A stretch of DNA of 64,000 nt from Casuarius casuarius. Its lineage: Eukaryota; Chordata; Aves; Casuariiformes; Casuariidae. Under the pieces are notes generated by a model. It was not told the origin of the DNA, searched no databases, and saw only the letters and a list, made by a program, of their open reading frames with translations. Position numbers and translations under genes: made by a program. Shown in pieces: positions 1-11,700 of this stretch (its first letter is position 1; every line of letters starts with the position of its first letter). The DNA is taken from positions 62,001-126,000 of the forward strand of contig PTFA01000272.1 of the NCBI GenBank assembly GCA_003342895.1. Direction: 5' to 3'.

Positions 1-2671
1 TGACAAGGAGAGCCTCATTTCTGAGCACATATGGGGCCTGAAACACAAAAGCAGCTCTTAGCTGTTTGCTAAACCATAGCAATTTGATGATGATCAAACA
101 CTGGAAAGAAAGATGTGGGGTTAAGGAAATTAGTTCAACTCTGAAAACCTCCTACTTCTAAGCAACAGGGAATCACTCTCCACACTTCCTCTCACATGGG
201 CAGATCTAAGAATATCTAGCAATTTAGACTGACTTAATTACATCAGAAGAGGTTTCTCATGCCACAGCAAGCTTACAGCAAGAAAAAACCTCAGGACGTT
301 TATAAAGAAAGCAATTCAGTTATCAGTCAGAGTCTGTACTTCCTTTGCTGTCTGCATGGATAACAGACAAGGGACACAGTTTTGCTCCACTGCTTTCCAT
401 GGAAATTCAAATGAAGGTATGGACCCCAAATATTTTGGAAGGACTACACTTTATATATGTATGTCAGCAGGCCTAGCTGGAACACAGACACTTCGGATGT
501 TGAAGACTTACTCATATGAATAACAAGTTCAGGGTTGGGGAAGATGGACATACCATATTTTCCAAACGTATAACCTACACCTCTGATAACTTAGACCTCT
601 TTCAAAGCACTAATGCTTGAAATTAAGACCCAGCATAACCTGCACATTCAGGGCATCTGCTTAAAATGGCCTGTAGAGAAGGGAAAACAAAAGTAAAGAA
701 GAATACTACACAGCTGTGAGCCAAAGTGAGAGGCAGAAGCTTGAATAATGCTTCTAAGCAAAAATGAGTCAATCAATTAACACCAAAGGATACACTTTTG
801 CTTGTCTGGAACTGATAAAGTCCACCTCAAAGACAGCAAAACAAAAAGTCAGCTCTGATGACTGGGTGTCACCAGCATCATCGCTTATTTATTTTCAAAG
901 ACTNCACACAACCTTATTCGCCCAAGAAAGAAAATCAGCTTCAGTCCACATTTCTCAAGGTTCAGACTAGTTCCTTAGTACCTCATTGTCGAGAAAGTTG
1001 TGAAGATGTTTAAATCTGCAGTCTCTATTGATCTCAATAAACACCATTTACCATCGGTAATACCTTGCCTTGGGAGGGGGGACGATCCTGCAGAGACAAA
1101 GTCAAAGCCCTGGGAAAGCTCATCAGAGAGCTAACTGCTGCCACCTCACCTATATACAACTGATCAGGATTATTAAGTATTGACAGGCAAAATTCCTATT
1201 ATTAAACTTCGCTTATGTATTCTGGGGCAGTAACTGCAGCTCTTCCTCAGGTGCGTGTCCTACTGAGGTAAACAAGAGATTACACTGAGCAAAGATTTCA
1301 GCACCAACCGGAATCAATACACATGCAACAGGATCAAAATCTTGAGTTTGTCTTGTACTAAAGGTCAAACTAGAACTCTTCGAATTTCAAAAGTTATGAA
1401 ATGACTCATACAAAATATAATAGTTAAAAGCAACAAAATGCAATTAAAAATAATTATAATTCCTAACCCTGAAGGTACCACTTCTCTAGGACCCCAATAN
1501 GGAAAGATGCCAAGCACTGCAAAGTCTCAAGACTGGTAGGGAACCACAGAGATTCTGCAACTCAAAAGGAGTTGCTGCCTCTAAGAAACACTAAATGCAT
1601 TAAATTGGATCCCTCCATCATGGCATGTAGTGAGGAAGTCAGGTCCACTTACACTTAGAGGGACATAATATGGCTTGACTGTAACTGGAAATCTGGCTAT
1701 CCTTTTTTCTTTTAGTGCTGACTCCCTATTGCCTACAAGCCTGACTCAGTATCCATCCTTACAGTGAAGTAATTTAAGAAATTAACTTCTTTAACCACTC
1801 CAGTGGTGGGTGGGTTTGTGTCTGAAGGTGCTGGTGCCATCCTGTGCTTCATGCTGTGTCTAGTAGGAACATAGTCAGCAGCTCAAATCACCGATGAACT
1901 TCTGAGGGGGTGGGATGATTTTTGATAGGCTGACTTGGACCCATGCAGCTAGGCTGGGCTTGAACAACTCACCCTTTCCGTAACGCTGTGCCTCTGCCTT
2001 GCATGTATATCTCATGCACCTCTGTACACTTTGTCTTTTAGAGAGACCAGCTTTGGAAAAGGAGTCCTGTATGTACTGCCTCTATACAACCTCTTGGGAA
2101 GGCCACGACATAATACTGCGCTACAGATTTTAAATAACAGTAACGAGACAGGGACACTTGACAGTACCATCAACTTGACTACAGTGTTGAGTAGTTTAAG
2201 AGACACACATATGGAGAAAGCGCCACTTGAAATAGCCCGTGCTCATTTAATTCCCAACTGCCCTGGAACAAAGCATTTAAGTAAATGCTCTCAACTGTCA
2301 AAGCATCCCTACCATAGGGATCAATCATCATTCAATCACCCTGCAGTAAGAGACTGAGCAACTAGACCATCTACTGATCCAAAGAATAATTTAAACAGTA
2401 GGGACTCCTTAGACCTCACTGATAATTGCTCTATGATTGCACAGCTACAATTCTCCGCACAAGCAAAATTACATGGGCCAGCTTCTTCATTCACTTACCC
2501 CAGTCCAATTTTTCCAAATCACTCTTGACTGCCTCGCAACTAAGTGACAGTTGAGTCTAATGTGACCTGAACACCAGCTACTGTTCTAACCAGCTCCTTT
2601 GTTATCGCTGCAAGAAACCAGGGCTCCAAAGGTACAAAAATTGAGGTTGTTTCCAAGCTTTGTTATATTAC
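1..2671 (-). other. FRAS1 intron after CSPG exon 2 (partial)
   Basis: AT-rich intron sequence. I searched the minus strand for the next FRAS1 motifs (DDDNP, a start like APYVLRNEV) and found none, so the next exon is probably beyond position 1. A minus-strand frame at 2012-2206 and its plus-strand partner at 2031-2357 show no domain pattern. Confidence 0.7.
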
Positions 2672-2756
2672 CTGTGTTGAAAGTGCTTGAATGTTGACCA
2701 CCTCAGGACGGGAGAAGAACTGTTGATCGCTGACCTTCAAGGAAAACTGCCCTTTC
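2672..2756 (-). CDS. FRAS1: FRAS1 exon: CSPG repeat 1, end (residues 1138-1166)
   Basis: This 85-nt exon (phase 2 to 0) encodes KGQFSLKVSDQQFFSRPEVV then NIQALSTQ; the split first codon gives arginine. RKG-L-LK-SDQQFFS-P and NIQA-STQ match human FRAS1 directly after the VRFVHSKEK of the previous exon. The acceptor is ggacttgtttag; the donor is CAG|GTAATA. It is short and has no start codon, so it was found only by searching the minus strand for SDQQFF. The following exon, expected to start APYV, was not found between 2671 and 1. Confidence 0.95.
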
Positions 2757-5700
2757 CTAAACAAGTCCCCAACAACCCAAAAACACAGGATAATATAAAT
2801 GAATGAAGTGCTCTCACAGGACACAATAATGATAAACTATTATATATTTAGTAAAAATGACTCACATAGTGACAGATGCTTTAGATTAAGTCTTTGCAGT
2901 TACGTCTTTATAGGATCTTTTCTGAAGATTCACAACACGTATTAAAATACTGTCATCTCCTTTCAAGTGTGTAATAACATACCCTCATTTCCCTTTAACT
3001 AATGTTACCTACACAGATGATTTGTCCAAGATTAAGTGCTGATTCTAAATGGCAGCTAATCTCTGCTAAAGAAAAATGCCATTTACCTGGCTTCAGCACA
3101 GCAGTTCCCACTCTTTAGTATCTTTGCTTCCTACTTACTTTTTCAAAATGCCACCCTTGAACAAAACACCTTGAACGTAAAGAAACTATTTTTCTCAAGA
3201 GAAGATCCTGTTAGCTACTGTGATGATCAGACAGAAAAGAAAAAAAGTCTGATACAAAACCACATGCTGCTGCCTTAAGCCTAGTGAGCATTAGCTAATC
3301 CTTGGCATCAGAAGGACACTCTGAAAGTCTTATTGAAAATAGGGGGTCAAAGCACACTAATTTATACAAGCAGAAATCTAGAACAACTCCACTGGTTTCA
3401 GTCTAGTCCCAAGGTTTTATGGTGATGCAAAGCAAGTGTAAAATTTGGCAGTATGACTGGCTCATTGCCTGGCAGTCAGGGGAAATTTGCTTCCTTGCAA
3501 TACGCTTACAGTGTGAGCATTGCCAGGTGCTAATCACCTCTAATGGTCCCAAGACACTAACAGAGCGCATGTTGCAGGCAAAATAGCAGTTTATGCTGTA
3601 GAGCACCATGGTGACATTATTCAAGTGTTTTCCTGACAGTATCAAGAAATTGTCATAAGAGCCAGCACAATATGCCAGTATTGATCACTCAACAAAAGTA
3701 CACTAAAGACAAGACAGACTTCTGGATCCCCAAAGCACAACAGATTGGCAGCTGGATCACAGTGAAATCTTATTCCATATATAGAAAAGTTCTGCACCAT
3801 CCTTTATACTATGGCACAGTATCTCTGAAATACAGTGATAATATTTTTAGTAGCAGTGAGACATGCACTTCACCATAAGAACGTTTCCAAGTGATAGGGG
3901 AATACCTGTTCTCAAGATACGCCCATTTTCTTAAGGCAAGAGTTTAGAAAGAAGTATCACCAGTCACCTGGATTTCTCTTTGCTGTGCACAAAGCGGACT
4001 CTATTCTCCTTCACATCCTTGCAGCTGAAGTGGTCACCTTTGCTCAGCTGCACCTCTTGGCCATTCGCCACCATCACCAGCTTGCCGTTGGAGGGAGCAC
4101 TGTCGACATGGAACAAGAGCTGTTCTGTGTCACCACCCGCGTCATTTATGCCTAGTAAGGAAAGGTCTAGGGGCTTTACTCCACCAATCCCTACTGTGAG
4201 GGTATTGTTCACTTGGAAACTCGAGTGATGCTTGCTGGCTAAAAAGAAAGAGAAGGGAGAAATATTACTGAATAAATGTTCCTCATTTCACAGACATGGG
4301 CTGTATTAGCATCTTGCCTGTATTTAAAATGTCAATGCCTGTCCCTACCATCTGTTGGATGACAGAGTGCCAAATCCTTCTAATGCCCTGCTCATCATTG
4401 ACCTGGGTGGACAATCACCATCTCAAGAAGAAAGGCAGACAAACCCAATCCCCACTATGATTTTGAGGGACTTGGGCAACTCACTTCCCATCTTCAGTTC
4501 CCACCACCAAAACCAAAAACCAACATACACTGACGCACCCTGCAGATGGACCAAGAAATGTCCATGTACTAACAGGAACACATAAAAAGTAAGTATTACA
4601 CTTGATTCAATAACGTATTTCTCCCAGGACATTTTTTATTGATGTTTTGGATTGATGATAGGGGAAAATATGATGCTGTGACTGAAAAGACCCACACACA
4701 ACCGGACAATTTCACTTAGAAATCCATGTTCATGCACATTTATACATTAAAAATGTTGCAGTAAAATAGCTGCCAGCTCTTAGTGGCCAACACGACACTG
4801 CACAAAACAGTTCCAGAAATACTACTGAACTAACCCTCATCTCTGATCCTAAAATTTGCTGGAAGCCTGCCAGTTCAGTTGCCTTATCACAAGAGACACT
4901 CACCTTCACACTCTCTGGTCCACACGTTTTCATAGAAACCCTGGCCACAGGCAGAAACACAAATCATCTTCTTCAGGAAGGTGGTGCTGTCACAGAGGTG
5001 GCACAAGCTGTCACTGACACACTCCAAGCATCCACGAGGACAAGCTGAATTGGATGGAAAGCACAATCCCATTGAGATCCTGCAAACAATGCAGCCACTG
5101 ATGTGCAGAACTGTCCCCGGGGGTCATAACAGAAACACTGCTCTTTTTAGTGTCTTACCTACGTGATAAAAATCATCAAAGAGAAGGGCCAAACAGTTTT
5201 GATTAAAGAGCTTTTGAGAAGTTCCTTCCTTGTTTGACCAGTACTTTCCATGGACTACAGAGAAACTGAAACAATCTTCCAAATGGAAGAAGCATGTTTA
5301 AGTTCTACCAACTTAAAAAAAAACTCTCCAAAAAGATATTCTAGTCAGCTTGTTAACCCACAAATACAACTGAAACCTTTCAAACAGTGTGTTTTTATTA
5401 CTGGTTATCCACGGTTAACTATCTACACTAAATCTCATTCATCCTGAATTAGGCATGTCTGAATGCAGACGCTGCCTCTTCTTTAATTCTCAAGTTGACT
5501 GCACCATCTTGACAATGAGTTTAACACAGCATCAAGAGCGCTTCCTCTTTGCCCACACTTTTCAGAGAGAGAAAGCAGCATACAGAACATACACTACAAC
5601 CCCCCATCCCTCTCCACCACCTCACTCCCATTTTGCTTACCTGTGCATTTTCGCTGTGCACTGTCTGCATAATATCGCNTCCCACAATCACGAACACAAT

Positions 5701-8700
5701 GAGTGTCCAAGAGGAAAAACGGGGCTTCGCAAAGGCTGCACTCATCTGGTTGGTGACACTGAAGACAGTGTTCATCACACCCTAAAAGCCATGTATAAAG
5801 AGTTCAGCACAACTCCACCTCCTGCTGCTTCCTGCACTGTGCTGTCACCCTGCTAGGAACCAGAGCTCTGCTGCACGTGTGTGCGGGCAGGCAGCGAGAG
5901 ATCTGAAGTGAGAGTATGCCTTCTGAATGCAAGATATGCACAAATTGGAGACAAGTAGGGTAACATGTTGGTAGCAGTGATTAGAAGCAACGCTTGAGAA
6001 GAACTCACTCTGGCACACGTCTGACTCCTTGTAGAAAGCTAAGGGGCACTGTTCCACGCAAGCTCCTTGATGGAGAACGTAGCCATCCATGCACTGCAGG
6101 CAGTCGGTCCTCTGGGGGCCTTTACAAGCATTACAGCTCCAGTCACACTCTGAAAGAAAAGAATTTAATGTAGGGCAGCCCTCTCCAGGGTGCACAGCTC
6201 ACCCTGTGCAAATGCCTAGCACAGGGGGACCTATGAGCTATGGGAAGATAAGCCCAAACAGCAAAGAGCAAAGAAAGAACTTTTTAAGAGGTACTAAAAA
6301 AAAGTAAGTATGATTTGTACTGAGTGACTTCTTACGACATAAGATACATCCTTTCTTTTCCACCTCTTGGACTTAACATGCCCTATGTCAGATTCAAGCA
6401 GGCTTAGCTCTTGTTCAGCATTCAGACCCACGTAACAGTGGTGCAGCTTTGTAGCCTGTAAAGCCTGATTTTACCCTGGAAGTGCCAACGTTCCTTCTCT
6501 GCCAAAACTGAGTTTATTGTTCATTAATAATTATCCAGCCCACTCCATCAATCTCATCCCTTTCAAACGCAGTGCACTCTGGGATCCCAAATACTTTTCT
6601 AATCACTCTGACCACATGAGAATGAAATCATTGTCCCTTGCCATCCAAACGCCCCTCTGAGAAGTCCACTGGCCAGAAACGCACCAGTTAGAGCTGGGAT
6701 CACATATGCCTTCAGACACCCTTGCACTACTCCCCCTCAGTCTTCAGCAGAGTCCCACTGTACATGTGTGTCCAAGAACTATTCACATTGCCGATGCTAC
6801 TGTTTGTACTTTGGCGGCACTTAGAGGGCCTGAATCAGCAACTAGTAACAAAAAACTTGGCTGATGAGACAGACAAATGGCTAAGAGGAAGAGAGAGTAA
6901 AGAACCACCCAGAGAGGTGAGCTGAACTACTCCAGGCCATACAGCATGTCCAAGGCAAAGCCAGGACAGGAGCCCTGCCTCATTCCAGCACCCTAAATGC
7001 TACATCATGTCACCTCTCTGAAGTACTGTGATGTTACAGGGACTGATACGACTTAGTTAAGCTAGATTCAGGTACTGAGAGAGCCAGGTAGAAATGAACA
7101 CCGAACAACAAATCACTTGTATTAAATCCTCAGGTGGTGGTATTCTGCAATAAAGCCACATTATCCTCACTTATTTCCATTATGGAACACTCGCCTTGGG
7201 AGTTCTGGAAATCTTTCAAGTCATGTGTCTTTTAAATCACTCTCAAATGTTGTTGCAGTCATCCAGCGATGCAGTATTTAATAAGTCAAAGAGAAGCAGG
7301 TAAGTACACAAGGCCCTACAAGCACTTAAAAAAAAGAGCCTGGTAAGCTCACTCGTTATTCAGCTGACCCATGACTAAATGAATTGCAGGACCTGACCCT
7401 TGAAAAGTTTGCTGTCTCACTTACTAAATCATTTACAAGAGACGGATTTGCAATAATCTTGTTTTTCACTGAAAGGCTGAAGTATGTGACAGCAGACTGC
7501 TGAAAAAGAGGAAAACTGTAAAAACCTCCCAAGTGGTCTGTTACTAAACAACTGCCTCCTTCATACATGCTTTTTATAGCAGGCCACCTGTACAGATCAT
7601 GCTGCAGTAGAACAGATTATTAGCCAACATAGTCACAATTATTATTTTTTTCTTTAAGCCAGAAATGTATTTTTCACCTCTGCACGTCTTGGTGGAAAAA
7701 TCAAGATAATACTGCTGAGCACAGCTTTCGTACTGGCATTCTCCAAACAACAGGACCTTAGCTGGATCTCTGCAGGACATACAGCCTGTGGCTGACTCAC
7801 AGCTCAGACACTGGCTGTTGCAAGCTGTGGAAAGACAAAGAAAATAACTGTAATTATTGACGTACCAGCCAACTGTACAAGTAAAAATGATTTTATCCTG
7901 TAGCTTCTCTACTCCAGGTCCTCTCTGAGAGACACCTGTGGAGACTTCAGTTTCCCGCTTCTTGCATCTCTCCTGACAACTTCAAAAATGTTAAAAGTGT
8001 CCCTTGATTTGAAAAAGACTTCTACGTCTCCTCATAGAACTTCGTAACATTGCTCCTAAGTGCTTAAGAGAAGAAGCTTAAGATCAGTTATGCTGCTGCT
8101 TTCTCTCCTCTGCAAAGGGCAGGATAACAGATGGAACTTGAATTCAGATCCCCAAATAAGAGCTCTCCTTGTCTCTGTTTTTGTTGTTGTTGTTATCTTT
8201 AAGCATCCTATGTTCCAAATGATTACAGCTTTAAGTCATGAAGACACACATTTAGAGACCATAATGTACTGCTACAATCAAGTTAACAACCCTTAGGGGA
8301 AGCAAAGGCCCCTGAATTTCACCTATTGTTTCCTATTTCTGCAGTTGGACACGGTTTGAAATTTTGGAGTTCTAGGAAGTAAATAAAGAGGCCAGGAAAA
8401 AAATAATTCAGGAATTTACTGAATCTAGGATCAAAGTCCAGAGGTTCAGAATATTTCAACTCACCTCTTTGATGCCCAGGGTCTGAACTTCTCAGGAGGT
8501 TATATTAATAACCAAGTGATGTCAGAGCTCTTAGCTAATTCACAGCAGCAGGTTTAATAGTACCATGAGGGACTGAAAAATATTTCCTAGCACTCTGCCC
8601 CTATGCACTGAAAGCCTACTCTGATAGTGGTGAGACAAAACTTTACAAAAACAATCAATCACTTCCAAAGGTTCACAGCACATCGCAACTGCTTGTGGAC

Positions 8701-11700
8701 AAAACTCATGGAGATTCACATGTCTGCTTTACACAGACAACTGTAATCGCCATGCTGGCAAATACTGCAATGGCAAATGTGAAAGGACTGTCAGATACCT
8801 AACCAAGTACCAGTGAGCATTGCTAACTCCATATGCAGTCAGAATTTTTGCCCAAGCCCAATTCTGTACTTAGGATAAATCAGGCAAGTTCTGAAGACCC
8901 AAACCCAAGCATTTAAACTAAAGAATAAAGCTTAGCTGACCATTTTTAATGAAAAAACAAAACAAAACAAAACCTCTTACAGGATTTAACACAGCTACAG
9001 TGCAGGTATTAAATAGAGATATGCTATTTGTGGAAATTCATTTCCATTAGTTATATGCTATTTGTGGAAATTCATTTCCCTCTGCTTTTAATTCAAGGTT
9101 GAGTTTTACAATCACAAACCTCAAAATAAAGAAACACAGCTGAAAACACCCACATTGCTCTTGTTGAAACCCAGTCCAATATGCCTTTCAAAACAATTAC
9201 TTGTTTTATCTCATCTCATCTCAAGAATGTCACAGAAGGCCTGTATTTTGTTGAGGTACAAATGAATTTCTAACAAAATGTTTACTTAAAAGAATGCAGC
9301 AATCTTTTTCAGGTGCTCTAGTGCCAGTCTCATTTCACCTAACTTCAGAATATTACATGGAATAATTACTATTCATAAAGTGCTATGAAAAGCCAACTAT
9401 TAAAAGTATGGACAATATACCACATGAAGTGAAAATATACAGAANACAAGTTACCCAAAGAGGCATTCCTGAACAGTAAGCAAAAACTACATTTGAAAAC
9501 AATCACGTCTGTTTGTTTTATCAGCGTGACTCCATATCTACATTTTTAAATCCGAGAAAAGCTTGTTAAGCTTTGCACTGTTCCTCAGCCAGTATGTCAN
9601 TAACCTTAAAAATATCTCTGAGAGCACATATATGCACTCAGCGTCTCTCTGAACTCCATTCCAAACCTGAGTTCTTCAAAAGCGCAATGTGACTCAAATA
9701 AACTTTGAAGAGAGACCAAATTTCTCAGCCTAACAGCCAACCTCTGATTAAACAATCTTCATTAACTCTAAGCAGTAGTTTTGCAGCAGCCTGGGACAGT
9801 TTATATCTACATGGCTTATCAGCAGTACTTCACTTGAAAAGGCACAAATGACAATTGGAATGACAAAAATCCATTGCACCAACACACTTTGCCTTAAGCC
9901 TCCTGCCACAAGGATTACATACACTTCTTAAAAAGCCATTTGCCAGCTAGGAGATTAGAAATGTCTCCTTGTAGTGAGTTTGCTTGCAGAAATCTATTTG
10001 CATTTGAGCTACTAAACCAAATTCAGGAAGGGCGCAGTCCTCAGGAACATTCCACTTCTACCAAGATGTCCTGAGGGGGCCTATCAGTAGGAAAGTTTTC
10101 ATTAGGAAAGGGCATTTTCATTAGGAAGGGGGCTATTCTGGAGTAGTGATAAGAGAATCCATACGGCAGGAGGGAACAGTGAACATCTTGTAGAGCTAGT
10201 ATGAAACTAGGCAGGACAGTGAGAATCCTTTGATTCTGTTTTTTTATTCCTTTTTTTATTTACTTTTTTATTCTTTTCTTTTTATTACTAAATAGCATTT
10301 TTTCTGCCAACTAAAGAATAGTACAAACTGTTCTGGCTATTTCCTTGAACTTATGCAAGGTGTCTCCATTTCTGCTGATACGATGGAAATAATAGTTTCA
10401 AGAGAGCAATATATCTCAGCAAAAGGCAGGTAAAGCTGACAACCCTATCAGTTTCTTCCTACAGGACCTCATCAGTAAAGAAATTGGGCCTAGATAGGAT
10501 AACACTGATACCTACTCTCAGCGCAGTGTAACGGACTTATTCTATCACAAATCAGGGTAATTTAAATTAGCGTAACACAGGACTTAACGAATCTGAGTGT
10601 TCAGGTTCAGAGCAAGCAAATGATTTAAGAACTCATTTATTTTTAGGTGTGTGTATTATAGCGGGTCAATTCAAGCAGGCGTTTTAATATTTTTTATGTC
10701 TCTGGGCTATAAAATTTGGTGTTTTGGAACATCAAGTCCAATAATTATGTGAGGAATCATTCAACTGATGTCAAGGCCAGGGAAAACATAAAATAATAAA
10801 GGCAAAGAAACACCTGAGTGATTCACAAGGTATGATAGCAGGCATAGGAGAAAATATTATTGTACTTAACATCAGATCAATTGCATCAGATCATCAGACA
10901 GTAAAAACATCACAGCTTAACTACGTCAGCCAGGGATGTGTCTACAAGGCTGCACCCAAGTTCTACTGGAGTTTTCACCAGTGGAAAAATTTGCCCTAAA
11001 TGCTGAGGTCTTAGCAGAGCTAAAATTTCAGTGATCTTCCACAGCAGGTATTGGCAGGTAGTACAGTGAGGAGGGGCATTGCTCAGTAAGAAGGGAGCCT
11101 TACACAAGCTCTCTAGCAGATTTTTACCATGAAATTCAAGGCCTCCTGTTTCTGAAGTCAATAATAAAACTGCAACTGTGTTCCAGTCTAAAGCACTCTG
11201 TAGGCTCTGCGTCTCAGGCAGCTAATCACTTCTGTCAACTCGCTCTGAATTTTCAGGCACCTGAAGTCTCTTCCTGGCAATAGGAACAGTAGCAAAGGAG
11301 CAAGAGAACACATGTTGGTGATTACATTGTGGAAAGGAGAGATGGCTTGGAGAGAGACACTCACGTTTGCAGGTCTGGCTCTCATCTCTGTAGTATCCTG
11401 GGGAACAGACTGGAACACACATGCTGGTGTGGGACAGAACCAGGCTGCTGTTGCAGGAAGAGCAGGAAAAAGGGCCCCTGCCGCTGCAGGTTTTGCAAGA
11501 GGGGTGACATCCTGCAGGGACAGCAAGAGCAAATGTTTCTGTCCAAGGAAAAGCAGATCTTTAAGCAAATTTCATGAGGTCTGGCAGAAGCACTCTCAGA
11601 GACCAAGCATGGCAATACTAAGTATCCAAAATTCTCACTAAATTCTAAGCCAGCTACTGGTGCTCAGCACTCAGGGGTGGCCTTACAGCCACTTTCAACC

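Larger units (their letters stand above)
4239..5640 (-). other. FRAS1 introns on each side of furin repeat 14 (exon 4904-5044 excepted)
   Basis: Two short introns, 4239-4903 and 5045-5640. The first contains a short SINE-like core at 4466-4502. Otherwise nothing is seen. Confidence 0.85.
7825..11364 (-). other. FRAS1 intron between furin repeats 10 and 11
   Basis: 3.5-kb AT-rich intron. It contains a 27-bp tandem duplication near 9.02 kb, a 20-bp duplication near 10.1 kb and a T-rich tract near 10.22-10.29 kb. No gene-like signal on either strand. Confidence 0.85.

Noticed and set aside
11188..11641. Overlapping ORFs on both strands around furin repeat 10
   Set aside because: All are shadows of the GC-rich exon 11365-11511; only the cysteine-patterned minus frame is real.
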